DNA from: Candidatus Hydrogenedentota bacterium
Lineage (GTDB): Bacteria; Hydrogenedentota; Hydrogenedentia; Hydrogenedentales; JAEUWI01
Reading direction: 5' to 3'
DNA length: 64,000 nt
Assembly (NCBI GenBank): GCA_016182605.1
Contig: JACPGE010000122.1
Location: 62,001 to 126,000 of the forward strand
Positions within the stretch are counted from its first letter, which is position 1, and each line of letters begins with the position of its first letter. Under the pieces are notes generated by a model that had not been told where the DNA came from, made no database searches, and saw only the letters and a program-made list of their open reading frames with translations. This document shows positions 19,691 to 29,085 of the stretch, in pieces. Position numbers and translations under genes: made by a program.

Positions 19691-20473
19691 ATGCCCGAAG
19701 CCCTTCCAACCGATTCCATCATCGAAGTGCAGGGCCTGGTAACCCATTACGGGGATACCAAGGTCCTGGATGACGTTTCCTTCTCCGTGAAGCGCGGCGA
19801 GATCTTCGTGATCATCGGCGGCAGCGGCTGCGGAAAATCGACCCTCCTCAAGCACATGTGCGGGCTCATCCGCCCCACCGCGGGAGCCATCCTCTATCAG
19901 GGCGAAGATGTCGCCCAGATGGACGAAACCCAGTTGGGCGTCATGCAGCGCACCATCGGCATTGCCTTTCAGTCCTCCGGGCTCTTCAACTCCATGACCG
20001 TCGGCGACAACGTGGCCATGCCCCTGCGCGAATACGGCGACATGGACGAACAGCTCATCGACGCCATCGTGCGCATGAAGCTCGGCCTGGTCGGGCTCGG
20101 CGACGCCCAGTACAAAATGCCCAGCGAACTGTCCGGCGGCATGCGCAAGCGGGCGGGCCTGGCCCGGGCCATCGCGCTCGACCCGCCCCTGGTCTACTTC
20201 GACGAACCCTCCGCCGGCCTGGACCCCATTATGGCCTCCGGCCTGGACGCGCTGATCCTCGCCCTCCGGAAACTGCTGGGGCTCAGTTTCGTCATCGTCA
20301 CCCACGAGCTGGATTCCATCCGCGTGATCGCCGACACCGTGCTCATGCTGGATTTGGGCAAGATCATTTTTCTGGGGCCCCTCGAAGAGGCCGAAAAATC
20401 CCAGGTGGAACGGGTGAAGCAGTTCTTCGAACGCAGGCCGGACGAGTTCATTGCGCAACGCAATATTGTATAG
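19691..20473 (+). CDS. mlaF: Mla-type ABC transporter ATPase
   Basis: ATPase powering the lipid-transport system, 260 residues. Walker A GGSGCGKSTLLKHM, Q-loop region AFQSSGLFNSMTV, signature LSGGMRKRAGLARAIAL, Walker B LVYFDEPSAGLDP and the switch histidine in VTHELDS are all present. The SGGMRKR signature and the early DNVAMPL segment are characteristic of MlaF/Mkl proteins. It starts 8 bases after the permease. Cytoplasmic, paired with MlaE. Confidence 0.92.
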   Translation: MPEALPTDSIIEVQGLVTHYGDTKVLDDVSFSVKRGEIFVIIGGSGCGKSTLLKHMCGLIRPTAGAILYQGEDVAQMDETQLGVMQRTIGIAFQSSGLFNSMTVGDNVAMPLREYGDMDEQLIDAIVRMKLGLVGLGDAQYKMPSELSGGMRKRAGLARAIALDPPLVYFDEPSAGLDPIMASGLDALILALRKLLGLSFVIVTHELDSIRVIADTVLMLDLGKIIFLGPLEEAEKSQVERVKQFFERRPDEFIAQRNIV

Positions 20474-20519
20474 TAGGGAACACGCCGTGGATCCCTCATC
20501 ACGGGAAAAGGAATAGCGT

Positions 20520-21527
20520 TTGGCTACCAAGACACAGCGCGTAAAAGTGGGCCTCTTCCTCCTCATTTGCGGCGGACTCATGGCCGCCGTGATCCTGCTC
20601 TTGCGCGGTTACTATAACGAGCAGGGCGTCTCGTACGCCCTCGAATTCGAAGAGTCCATCAGCGGGCTCTACGAGGGCGGTATTGTGACCTACCTCGGCG
20701 TGCCGGTCGGAAAAGTGCGCGAGATCTTCGTCACCAACACAAACAAACCGCACGTAAACATCGTGATCGACCCTCTAAAGGTCCAGCTATACGAAGGCGT
20801 CGAGGCGCAGTTGGTGATCTACAGCTTCGCCGCGGGAACCATGTCCATCTCCCTCGAAGGCGGCCACCCCATCTCCGGCGAACTGCCCCCAGGCAGTCTG
20901 ATTCCCGTGAAGAAATCCATTCTCGGCTCCCTGAGCAGCGACATTGAGGTGCTCATCGACAACATGTCGGGCATTCTGGAGTCCATCGACAAGGGACTCG
21001 TGGACTTCGAGCCGGGAACCCTCACCAAGATCATCGACGAGTCCTATGACCTCGTGAAGAAGGTCAATACCGCCGTGGACGATGGCAAGGACCTGATGGC
21101 CAAGGGCACCGACTTCATCGACGAAGCCAGCGCCACCATTACGGACCTGCGCACCGACGTCAAGGAAGTGCTCGACGAGTTTGTGGAACTGAGTGAAGAA
21201 TTGAAGCCCGCCATTCAGGACACGCGCAAACTCCTCGCCTCCTCCACGGAAAAAATCGACCAGCTTGACCTGCAGGAAATGCAGGCCAACCTGAGCAAGG
21301 TCCTGGAAAACGTCGCCACACTCTCGGACAAACTCCGTGAAACCGTCGATGGACTGGACGACACCACCGCCAGCATCCTCCACGAAACGGACAACCTGGA
21401 ATTCACGGTCCGCGCCCTGTCGCAGGATCTGCAATCCACCCTCAGCAATGCCTCGCGTTTACTGGAACAGCTTAATCGTGACCCCTCCGCCCTTGTTCGC
21501 GGGCAGGGTGAGGTCCAGGAGAAATAG
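20520..21527 (+). CDS. mlaD: MCE-domain protein (MlaD-like)
   Basis: Periplasmic lipid-binding MCE protein anchored by one N-terminal helix, 335 residues. Basic KTQRVKVGLF leads into LLICGGLMAAVILLLR (about residues 12-27). The MCE domain follows (ALEFEESISGLYEGGIVTYLGVPVGKVREI). The C-terminal half is long, acidic and predicted coiled-coil (about 140-320), resembling longer PqiB/YebT-like or Mce proteins rather than short MlaD. The start codon is TTG at 20520, supported by AAAAGGA about 9 bases upstream. It ends directly before the lipoprotein gene. Confidence 0.85.
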   Translation: MATKTQRVKVGLFLLICGGLMAAVILLLRGYYNEQGVSYALEFEESISGLYEGGIVTYLGVPVGKVREIFVTNTNKPHVNIVIDPLKVQLYEGVEAQLVIYSFAAGTMSISLEGGHPISGELPPGSLIPVKKSILGSLSSDIEVLIDNMSGILESIDKGLVDFEPGTLTKIIDESYDLVKKVNTAVDDGKDLMAKGTDFIDEASATITDLRTDVKEVLDEFVELSEELKPAIQDTRKLLASSTEKIDQLDLQEMQANLSKVLENVATLSDKLRETVDGLDDTTASILHETDNLEFTVRALSQDLQSTLSNASRLLEQLNRDPSALVRGQGEVQEK

Positions 21528-22163
21528 ATGAAACGCCTCACACTCTTGGTCCTGCTGACTGCGGCCGGCTGCCTCTCGCCCCGGGAAATCACCCCGGTCC
21601 ACCGCTACCTCCTGCAACCTGCGGTCTCGGTGCAAGCCGTCTCCACTTCTCCCAAGACCCTCGGCGTGCGCCCCCTGGAAATTGCCGCCTCCTATGACAC
21701 CACGCTGGCCCATGCCGATTCCAGCCTCCACCTGGCCTATTGGCCCAACGAGGAGTGGGCCGAGCGACCGGCGGTCGCCCTCACCCGCCTGCTGCAAGAT
21801 GCGATCGGCGCCACCAAGGCCTTCCAGGATTCGGGCAACGCCGCGGTTATGGCGCGCCCGGACTATTACCTCACGGGGACCATCCGGAAATTCCACGCGC
21901 GCCAGATGGAATCGGGTCAGGTGGCGGAGATTGAGGTGCTCCTCGAAGTGCGTGAAGCGCGCGGCGCCGCAAGACTGTGGGACGCCCTGCTGCACGAAGA
22001 AGTGCCCATGGACGATTTCACCCCGGCCGCGCTGGCAAGCGCGATGAATCAGGCCCTCGCAAGCGTCGCAAGCAAGGCAGCCAACGGCCTGGCGGAAGCC
22101 GCACAATCCATTCCCGCGGCTGCAACACCGGTGCCCACAATCGATCCGGCATCACAACCCTGA
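21528..22163 (+). CDS. ABC-transport auxiliary lipoprotein (PqiC/LptE-like family)
   Basis: Outer-membrane-directed lipoprotein of 211 residues at the end of the Mla operon. Lipobox LTAAGC near residue 15. The mature part opens with HRYLLQPAV and has LGVRPLEIAASYDT and WPNEEWAERPAVALTRLLQDAI, the pattern of the ABC_trans_aux family found with MCE systems (PqiC). Likely contacts the MCE protein at the outer membrane. No gap separates it from the MCE gene. A GGTACGCT/AGCGTGCC hairpin follows. Confidence 0.8.
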   Translation: MKRLTLLVLLTAAGCLSPREITPVHRYLLQPAVSVQAVSTSPKTLGVRPLEIAASYDTTLAHADSSLHLAYWPNEEWAERPAVALTRLLQDAIGATKAFQDSGNAAVMARPDYYLTGTIRKFHARQMESGQVAEIEVLLEVREARGAARLWDALLHEEVPMDDFTPAALASAMNQALASVASKAANGLAEAAQSIPAAATPVPTIDPASQP

Positions 22164-22187
22164 TCGCAGGCACAGACTCGCGCCACG

Positions 22188-22208
22188 GGTACGCTCCGCA
22201 AGCGTGCC
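22188..22208. terminator. Hairpin between converging operons
   Basis: GGTACGCT and AGCGTGCC pair (one T-G) around a 5-base loop between the end of the Mla operon and the convergent membrane-protein gene. Could act in both directions. Confidence 0.4.
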
Positions 22209-22211
22209 GCG

Positions 22212-23891
22212 TCAGATCGCGCCCAGTGCGGGCAACAGCTTCTGCAGGGTATAGACGGTCAGCACTCCAAGCACCACTACACTGGCAATGCGCAGACCCC
22301 GGCTCTTGAAAGCTTCAAAGGGGATGCTCGACAGCGCGATCGCAAACGGCGGTATGAAGTAAAAACTCCAGTAGTCGTGCACCCAGCTCCCGAAATGAAA
22401 CAGGACCATGTGGAGCATCGCCACAAACGTGGTTACACCGAGCACCCACGCCCCCGCATACCAGCCCTGCCGGTCCAGCCGCCTCGCCATCAGCACCGCA
22501 CCAAGCAGTGCGCACAATATTAACGGCAGGCCAAATGTGTGTTTGACGGCAATCTCCAGCACCTTGTCCGCCCACTGCGTCCAGGTGTACGGCTCATAGC
22601 CAAATTCATCCACACCCCCGCTCCCCATGCGCCGCGATCCCGCATGCAACAACGCCTGAATAGACCCCAGGAGCACCTGGTGCTGCAGGAAGACCAGCAT
22701 GCAAACAATGCTGGACATCGCCCCCAAACTCAACAACAGCACCCTGCGCCGGCGGGCTGGGGCATCATGAAAGAACAGCGCGCCCACCCCAATGGCAGCG
22801 CAATAAAAATAGGCCGGCCAGCCCATGAAACAGGCAATCGCAAACACGATCGGCGCGCCGTACAGCACTCCCGGGTTTCCTCGCTTGAGATAAAACACAG
22901 CCAGACACAGCCCTGTCATCGCGAGGCCCATCGTAACGCTCTCGTGAGAGGCCGCCCTTCCGTGAAAGATGCTCATGGGCAGGAGCAAGTAGAAGGCGAG
23001 CGCGCACAGGCCCTGCGCCGGACCGGCAAGATTCCGCAACAGCACGTAAAAACTCACGGCCCCCAGCGCGTGAAAGAACAGCGGCACAATCCAGATGACA
23101 ATCAGATCTTGTTCGTGCGCTCCGAAAAAACCATAGATCCCCGCCAGGAACAAACCCAATCCCGGCGGATGATGGCCGCCCAGCACACCGAACGAAAGCG
23201 GCGCCGGGCTGTCACTCGCTATATCCAAGCCCTTCGTGTACGCCAATCCGTTCTTCACATGCCGGAACGCCGTCTCCCGCATCCACCACGACAGCCCATT
23301 CACTTGCGTGGAAAATATAAACCGGCCGTACGCAGCAAGACCCAGAAAGGCGATTAGACTCAGGCCCAGCGCTTCGGCCCGGGACAGCACAACGCCAAAC
23401 AGCAGCGGCAACCGAATCAATAGCGCGCAGAGACTCAGCGCGCCCGCGAGACAAAGCAACAGCCGGCGCGTGTGGGAGAGCCGCTCCCGTAACTGAAAAA
23501 CTCTGTGTTGCGCGTCCTGCCCCGCAATGCGATGCCGCCCGCCCTCCGCCGATACTTCCGGGATTCGAAATTGGAGTTCCTGCGGCGGCTTGGTCAAGGT
23601 GATCCTCAGGGTACCGTTCCCCGAGAATTCAAACTTGCCCCGAAGCCCAAGCGCAATCCCGCCCTCACGCTTCATCTTCAGCAAGTTGCTGACCACATGC
23701 CCCTGCTCATCGACCAAATCCCATTCCAAGGCGCGGAATAGTTCTTCCGTGAGACCCGGCCCGGAAGCTTGCGGCACGAAATACACACCCAGCAAAATCG
23801 CTGCGGCACACACCAGCGCCACGGCCATAAAGAGCGAATTGCAGCCCTCCCGATGCCGTTCCAGGAACTCCCCGATTCGCCCAATCCACAT
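22212..23891 (-). CDS. GT39-like polytopic membrane protein
   Basis: A 559-residue membrane protein with about eleven helices, probably a GT-C type glycosyltransferase. The N-terminal helix (FMAVALVCAAAILLGVYFV) is followed by a soluble loop of about 90 residues, then the membrane core. GGHHPPGLGLFLAGIYGFFGAHE resembles the conserved loop of dolichyl-phosphate-mannose mannosyltransferase-like proteins. A large extracytoplasmic loop occurs around YEPYTWTQWADKVLE. It stands alone on the minus strand. Substrate unknown; a plain membrane protein of unknown function is the alternative. Confidence 0.6.
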   Translation of the reverse strand: MWIGRIGEFLERHREGCNSLFMAVALVCAAAILLGVYFVPQASGPGLTEELFRALEWDLVDEQGHVVSNLLKMKREGGIALGLRGKFEFSGNGTLRITLTKPPQELQFRIPEVSAEGGRHRIAGQDAQHRVFQLRERLSHTRRLLLCLAGALSLCALLIRLPLLFGVVLSRAEALGLSLIAFLGLAAYGRFIFSTQVNGLSWWMRETAFRHVKNGLAYTKGLDIASDSPAPLSFGVLGGHHPPGLGLFLAGIYGFFGAHEQDLIVIWIVPLFFHALGAVSFYVLLRNLAGPAQGLCALAFYLLLPMSIFHGRAASHESVTMGLAMTGLCLAVFYLKRGNPGVLYGAPIVFAIACFMGWPAYFYCAAIGVGALFFHDAPARRRRVLLLSLGAMSSIVCMLVFLQHQVLLGSIQALLHAGSRRMGSGGVDEFGYEPYTWTQWADKVLEIAVKHTFGLPLILCALLGAVLMARRLDRQGWYAGAWVLGVTTFVAMLHMVLFHFGSWVHDYWSFYFIPPFAIALSSIPFEAFKSRGLRIASVVVLGVLTVYTLQKLLPALGAI

Positions 23892-23996
23892 TTCAAGCGT
23901 TCCCTTGAATGGTTGCTGCCATGCCCCTATACACCGCGCGCAACGGACCTCAATCCACCATGCGGTCCGGACGCGAAGATTAACACTCCACGCGGC

Positions 23997-24446
23997 TCAT
24001 TCGCCATTAAAATGGCGCCGCAACTGGCGGTGGCGATGGGTGAATAGAAAGCGCACGAAGTACTTCGTCGCCGGGCCGAATACACGGGCTTCGAAATTCA
24101 ACCGGTCCTCGATGAGGGTCCCCTCCCCCTCTGGCCGGACCGTGCGCTCATGGCGCCAGCGCCTCAGCGACCACATTGGGGATTCCTCCGCAAAGTGGCG
24201 CCCAGCCTCAAAGGCAACAGGCGTGAGCAAGACGCGGTCCACAGGCAGTACGCCGAAGAGCAGCAGCCAGCACGTTCCCAGGGGAACGCCGAGTACTGGG
24301 TCTGCGTCGCGCAACGCTTCAAAAGGCTTCAGCCCACGCATCCGGAGGAGCGGCATCAACTCACCGTTCACGCCCTTCGAGGAAGTGGCCCACAGCCAGA
24401 CCACCGCCGGGGGCGCATTGAGTGACGAACGGAATAGAAGTTCCAT
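23997..24446 (-). CDS. SRPBCC/START-like ligand-binding protein
   Basis: A protein of about 149 residues similar to polyketide-cyclase/SRPBCC proteins: MELLFRSSLNAPPAVVWLWATS is the typical first strand and helix, and the C-terminus has RTVRPEGEGTLIEDRLNFEAR and YFVRFLFTHRHRQLRRHF, the last strand and long helix. The track extends to a TTG at 24497; ATG 24446 better fits the domain boundary, although no Shine-Dalgarno is visible. Ligand unknown. It lies downstream of the sigma/anti-sigma pair on the same strand, 91 bases away. Confidence 0.6.
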   Translation of the reverse strand: MELLFRSSLNAPPAVVWLWATSSKGVNGELMPLLRMRGLKPFEALRDADPVLGVPLGTCWLLLFGVLPVDRVLLTPVAFEAGRHFAEESPMWSLRRWRHERTVRPEGEGTLIEDRLNFEARVFGPATKYFVRFLFTHRHRQLRRHFNGE

Positions 24447-24537
24447 GGAGGGTTGACTCTGGCCGGTGTCTGAACGTGAATTTGCGCGGCTTACCAAGAC
24501 TCACCGCAAGCGCAATCCCGCGCGCCAAAGGCGTAGC

Positions 24538-26451
24538 CTACGGCTGAAGGGCGTCCAGATTCACATTGCCAAACTGGAAGACCAGGTTCGCAATGTTCAT
24601 CACGTAATCGAGATTGCCGGTCTCGAAGAGGGCGTTATAACTGATGAGCAGGTTGGAGACATCGGCAAAGGTCGTCATCAATTGCTGGAGATCCTGGCCA
24701 AGCAGGGCCTGGGTCTCGGCGGAATCGAGGATGTCATAGATCTCGGAAAGCGCCTGAACCGCCTCCATCTGTATGTCCACCCCGGCTGCCTGCTCGTTGA
24801 TAAACGCCGCGCCGGCCGTTACCTGCACGCCAAACTGACGGGCCGCATTGTAGATTTCTTCCGCCGTGGCATAGTCGCCCTGGGAGGCATAGTAGGCGCC
24901 CTGCTCCAGCAGTTGCTGGCCGAACGAGGTCATCTGCGTGTACTCGTCCACGCCCCACGCGCTCGCAATCAGCAGACGCGCCACGTCCCGGTCCATGCCG
25001 TTGGCCACAAGCGCTTCTTCGCGCTCCTGGGCATCTTCTAGCGCATACGAGGTCGCCGAACCATAGCCTGCTGCCCGCGTAAGCGCATTCAACGCACTGT
25101 CCGTATGGCCCAGCGCAAAATGCATGTTCGCTTCCATAATATGCGGCAGGCTGTTGTCCGGATCCAGTTCGGCCCACGCCGTCAAATGCTGTTGATAGGC
25201 CGCGGCATTCTTCTCATCAAGCGGCATCTTCTCCAGCAACGCATAGCGCAGGGTTGGGTCCTCTGGATTGCGCTCAATAAGGCCTTCGAGTATCTCAATC
25301 GCCTCTTCCGCGGGCAGAAACTCCAGCGCGCCCAGCAGCGCCTTTCGCGAAAGCGCATCCAGATCGTCCAGAAGCGCACGGGCCTCTTCTTCGGTGAGAC
25401 TCATCCAGTTCGTAAGCTTTTCCAGGGCCGAGGGATTCTTCAACAACGCCGCCCGGCGCGCCTGAAGCGCATCCTGCAGGGTGATCGCCGCACGCGCGGG
25501 TTCCGCGGGCGTTTCCTCCACCGCCGGCTCGCCAATCAACAATGAATTCTCCGGAATGGGATGGAGCGCCGTAAGATCCTTGTCCGGCGTACGCGCTATC
25601 AAGTCACGATGATCCCGCGCCTCCGGGGCCACCGCAACCGAATTGCTGCCTCCGGATTGCCACACCAGATTCCAGCCCTGCCACGCCGCCAGACCACACA
25701 CCACAAATGCCGCCGCTGCCGCCCAGCGCCAGCGCAGAGCAGCCGCGCCATCGGCAACCGCGGCAGGCTTGGCTGCGTCTTTTGGGAAAGGCGCCACCCG
25801 TGTGGGGACCGCCTTCGCCACCTTGCGCGCAGCCACCTGGCCCATCACCGCGCCCACCAGATCGACTTGAGCATGCTGCTGCGTGAGGCTCTCGCCCAAT
25901 GCGGCAAGTTCCATTTCCAGCGCATGGAACGCGCTTTGATCCGTAATCGCCGCGCTGTCGCAGCCGCACTTGGCCAGCACATCGGCCACAATATCAATCT
26001 CGGGAATACCCGCCAAGGACGGCGCAGCCGCCGCAATCAATTCATCATGAAGCTGCTTGATGGCGCTGGTTTCACGCAGCAACGCAGGATTATGAGAGAG
26101 GCGGTTCTCGAAGCGGACGCGGCTCAGTTCGTCGAGCGCGCCTTCCACATACGCCATCGCGGTCACATCATCGGGGGAGGACAAGGCTTCCAGCGCACGG
26201 CCACCCGCCTTGTAGGCCGCCAACTGACGGGCAACTTCGGCCTCCATATCCACAACCGGGGCCTCGGCGGCAACCTGGCTGCCCAGTTCATCCAAGGCAC
26301 GGTCCAACGCCGCCAGGGACGCCCACTCGGGGCCCGGCGCAGGCGCTTCAGCGAGACACAAATCCAGATCGGCCCGCTCTTCCGGCGTCAATTCGCCGGT
26401 GAGCAGCCGTTCCCAGAGTGTCTCGGCCTTATGTGCGTCAAACGTGCTCAC
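24538..26451 (-). CDS. Anti-sigma-like membrane protein with TPR-type region
   Basis: A 637-residue protein partnered with the ECF sigma factor. The cytoplasmic N-terminus (1-235) begins LWERLLTGELTPEERADLDLCL, resembling the start of anti-sigma domains, and repeats helical segments with scattered Cys, but I see no clear HxxxCxxC zinc site. One transmembrane helix lies at about 243-262 (WAAAAAFVVCGLAAW). The outer part has helical TPR-like repeats (residues about 330-520: NPEDPTLRYALLEKMP, DPDNSLPHIMEANMHFALG). It overlaps the sigma gene by 4 bases (ATGA). An inhibitory role is inferred from position and topology. Confidence 0.6.
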   Translation of the reverse strand: MSTFDAHKAETLWERLLTGELTPEERADLDLCLAEAPAPGPEWASLAALDRALDELGSQVAAEAPVVDMEAEVARQLAAYKAGGRALEALSSPDDVTAMAYVEGALDELSRVRFENRLSHNPALLRETSAIKQLHDELIAAAAPSLAGIPEIDIVADVLAKCGCDSAAITDQSAFHALEMELAALGESLTQQHAQVDLVGAVMGQVAARKVAKAVPTRVAPFPKDAAKPAAVADGAAALRWRWAAAAAFVVCGLAAWQGWNLVWQSGGSNSVAVAPEARDHRDLIARTPDKDLTALHPIPENSLLIGEPAVEETPAEPARAAITLQDALQARRAALLKNPSALEKLTNWMSLTEEEARALLDDLDALSRKALLGALEFLPAEEAIEILEGLIERNPEDPTLRYALLEKMPLDEKNAAAYQQHLTAWAELDPDNSLPHIMEANMHFALGHTDSALNALTRAAGYGSATSYALEDAQEREEALVANGMDRDVARLLIASAWGVDEYTQMTSFGQQLLEQGAYYASQGDYATAEEIYNAARQFGVQVTAGAAFINEQAAGVDIQMEAVQALSEIYDILDSAETQALLGQDLQQLMTTFADVSNLLISYNALFETGNLDYVMNIANLVFQFGNVNLDALQP

Positions 26452-27077
26452 AGATCTGCCCTTTGAGGCTCGAATACTTCCCGCAACTGTTTCAAAATAC
26501 GGTGCAGGCGCGTGCGTATCGCGCCTTCGGTGCTTTCCACAATATCGGCAATCTCGCGCGCCGACAGTTTCTCAAAATAGCGGAGCTTCACGATCTCGCG
26601 GGACTCCTCCGGCAATCCCTCCAGCGCCTGAAGCAGCGCAGTGCGGCGCTCCGCGGCCTGCAAGATCTCCGAGGGGCCGTCCGCCGTGGATCGCAACACT
26701 TCCCCCGACTCCCCGCGCGAGGAACTGGCGTATTCTTCCAGGGTTTCCATCTGCACGGTCTTCTTGCGCTTGATCTCGTTCAGGCAAAGGTTCCGTGCGA
26801 TGCAGAGCATCCAGGGCTTGAAGCGCTTGGACACATCGAAGCGGTCCCGGGCGGCATAGACGCGAAGAAAGGTCTCCTGGGCCATCTCCCGGGCCACCTC
26901 CACATTCTTGAGGTAGTGGAGGCAAAACCGGAAAACATCCTGCTGATACCGGCGCACCAGCTCGGCAAGGGCGTCGTCATCGCCACCGCCTAGCTGTTCC
27001 ATGAGCGTCTCATCTGACGTAGAATCAACCATGCTCATTGGATACTCCGCATGCTGCAGAGCATACTTCGGCGCCAT
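26448..27077 (-). CDS. ECF-type RNA polymerase sigma factor
   Basis: Alternative sigma factor of 209 residues. Region 2: ELVRRYQQDVFRFCLHYL, AREMAQETFLRVYAARDRF and FKPWMLCIARNLCLNEIKRKK; region 4: LPEESREIVKLRYFEKLSAREIADIVESTEGAIRTRLHR with a clear helix-turn-helix. ATG 27077 has AGGAGG directly upstream, so the longer N-terminus is accepted. The next gene overlaps by 4 bases and encodes a probable cognate anti-sigma factor, so this is a two-gene signalling unit. Target promoters unknown. Confidence 0.9.
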   Translation of the reverse strand: MAPKYALQHAEYPMSMVDSTSDETLMEQLGGGDDDALAELVRRYQQDVFRFCLHYLKNVEVAREMAQETFLRVYAARDRFDVSKRFKPWMLCIARNLCLNEIKRKKTVQMETLEEYASSSRGESGEVLRSTADGPSEILQAAERRTALLQALEGLPEESREIVKLRYFEKLSAREIADIVESTEGAIRTRLHRILKQLREVFEPQRADL

Positions 27078-27274
27078 AGGTCCTCCTCGTGTTGTGCAGC
27101 CTGTAAAGGATACAACCGGTGAGGAACTTCATCACAGCGCCGCGGCTCCACATCCATTGAAACGTCCTAACCCATTTAATTGATACAAGTTAAGCCATTA
27201 TTGCAGGCGGCAGGGGGGCGCTACAATCTTTTGGCCGCCACACCCCAAGGCGTCACCTTGAGAATACCTCAAAC

Positions 27275-27832
27275 TCAGGGAACAAGCCCCTCGGGGAAGG
27301 GCTGACGCTTCTCCGAAAGAAACGCATCCAGGCCATGACCGGCAACAAAACCCTCCACCGCCTCGACTGCGGCTGGAATCTCTTCCAATACCCGGTGCCG
27401 AAGACCCCAATCGCTGGAATTGTTCGCCATACTCAGCGTGTCATGTATCGTCCGCCGAAGCACTGCATATTCAGCCAAACTCAGCGGGGTACTATCCACG
27501 TCCTGCGCAAGGCTATAGACTTCGCTCCGAAACCGGTCGTTGATCCAGCGTTGCGCCGTCGGCCGGGGCACCGTCTCCCCAGCAGGCACCCGTTCTACAA
27601 ACTCCGCCGCAATGCCCACCAGGCGGTTGGAAAAGCTGCGCAGAATCCGTGCCTCGCGAACCCGGGAACTGTTGTCCGCAACCGGAACTGGAGGAGGCGG
27701 CGCAAGCCATTGAACCGCATAGACGGAGCAAATCAGGCTGATAAACACCCCCAGGACGGCCGAAAGCGCTATACGCAACGGGCGGCCCAGAATCGGCCCG
27801 TCGTAGTTGAAAACGCGGTTCCAGTAACTCAT
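27275..27832 (-). CDS. Single-span membrane protein of unknown function
   Basis: A 185-residue protein that I do not recognise. From MSYWNRVFNYDGP it runs into a transmembrane helix (about residues 19-42, LRIALSAVLGVFISLICSVYAV), then a Pro-rich linker (PPPPVPVADN) and a charged helical domain. ATG 27832 overlaps the stop of the preceding SprT-like gene by 4 bases; the track's start at 27883 would overlap that gene further. Translational coupling suggests a related role, but none can be named. Confidence 0.6.
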   Translation of the reverse strand: MSYWNRVFNYDGPILGRPLRIALSAVLGVFISLICSVYAVQWLAPPPPVPVADNSSRVREARILRSFSNRLVGIAAEFVERVPAGETVPRPTAQRWINDRFRSEVYSLAQDVDSTPLSLAEYAVLRRTIHDTLSMANNSSDWGLRHRVLEEIPAAVEAVEGFVAGHGLDAFLSEKRQPFPEGLVP

Positions 27833-28608
27833 GAGCGTTGCGGCGCCAGGAGCCGTGCCATGTTTTTCGGATTCTCCATCCATTCCAGGGCCCGCGCGTA
27901 TTCGGCGTAGGTCTGTTCCCGCTTTTTGAACTCCGCCGAATGAATCACCCGGCGCCCGCTTGGCAACTCGCCTATACCCATGTCCGCGTGCAGCATCTCA
28001 TGAAACACAATATAGCGGATGAAATACCGCGGCACGCACGCCTGATCCAAAAGCGGGTGGATCCGTATCAGGTGATCGCCGGGAACGTAGCTGCCAAATC
28101 GAATCGAACGGCGGCGGCGCGTCGCCGGCATGCGCCCCCAAGTGATGCCGCAATCGACCCGGCCCGAAAAATACTCCGCGTTCACTTCCCGGAACAGTTC
28201 CATCAGATCCGCGTGAACCCCCACCGTGCGAAACTTTTCGGCCTTCACCGGCTTCGCCTTGATCAGGTGATTCTGCTCCTTGATGAACTGGTTGAGCACC
28301 TTCCCCGCCACCTTCGAAGCCGGACGCTTGATCCAGGTCGCCAGCGCCTTCCGGACCGGCTGCGGCGCGCGGAGAAACATGTGATGCAGGCCCACCCGCG
28401 CAACAGGCCGGGTCTGATGGTGCCGGAGCGTCATCATGGTCGAAGCGTTGTTCGTGATCCGCAGGTGGATCTCCCACCCCGTGTCCGCGCGCAGTTGCGC
28501 ACACAGGGCATCGGCCAGATACTGGGCATCCTCCCGCGCTGGCGGCGCGGCCGGCGCCGCATGAACCGCCTTCATCTCCCACTGAAACTCAAGTTGATTG
28601 TATTTCAT
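27829..28608 (-). CDS. SprT-like zinc metallopeptidase
   Basis: A 259-residue protein with a C-terminal SprT-type domain: FREVNAEYFSGRVDCGITWGRMP is the typical entry segment, HEMLH (203-207) is the zinc site and H223 in IHSAEFKKRE is the likely third ligand. The spacing matches the SprT/Spartan fold. The N-terminal 120 residues are basic and unassigned. ATG 28608 is chosen over 28629 because MKYNQLE starts the domain more plausibly. In other organisms such domains act on DNA-protein crosslinks or stalled proteins; the role here is unknown. Confidence 0.7.
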   Translation of the reverse strand: MKYNQLEFQWEMKAVHAAPAAPPAREDAQYLADALCAQLRADTGWEIHLRITNNASTMMTLRHHQTRPVARVGLHHMFLRAPQPVRKALATWIKRPASKVAGKVLNQFIKEQNHLIKAKPVKAEKFRTVGVHADLMELFREVNAEYFSGRVDCGITWGRMPATRRRRSIRFGSYVPGDHLIRIHPLLDQACVPRYFIRYIVFHEMLHADMGIGELPSGRRVIHSAEFKKREQTYAEYARALEWMENPKNMARLLAPQRS

Positions 28609-29085
28609 GGCCTCGCACAAACACCTCAAAAATGACCTGCCTCCACTGCGCTTACCTTAACAGAAAGCGCCATTTCGTTCCCAATGTGTTCACCGCCGCG
28701 ACAACATGGCGCCGGGAACTCCGCCTCCTTGCGTTCCATCACGCGGACGGCGCGCCCGGCGTCCGGCAATTCAATAAGACTTTGATGCGGGGCACAGCCG
28801 GAGAGTATGATACGACCGGCCACGGCCGGAGGGATTCGCCGCGCATCGACGCCCGGTGAATACCGGCAACGCCGGGGTCATGGCGGGATTTTCAGGGTCA
28901 CGGATTCACCCCTCACCGCGCTGCTTGGCGTTTTTGCCGTCCACAGGCAGAGACTATCAGGGCGCTTCAGAGGCCAGATCCGCCACGCCGTCGGGGTGGT
29001 GATCTTCCGCTGCTGGATTCCATCCATTGCACATCATCGTGATTGCCGCAATTCTGGCAGACGCCAGAGGAGAACCCAAGGCCCC
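28609..29085. other. Divergent intergenic stretch
   Basis: About 480 bases between the SprT-like gene and the transporter. Track ORFs here are shadows or unsupported. Expected to hold divergent promoters; a TATGAT-like -10 occurs near 28806, otherwise I see nothing distinctive. Confidence 0.4.
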
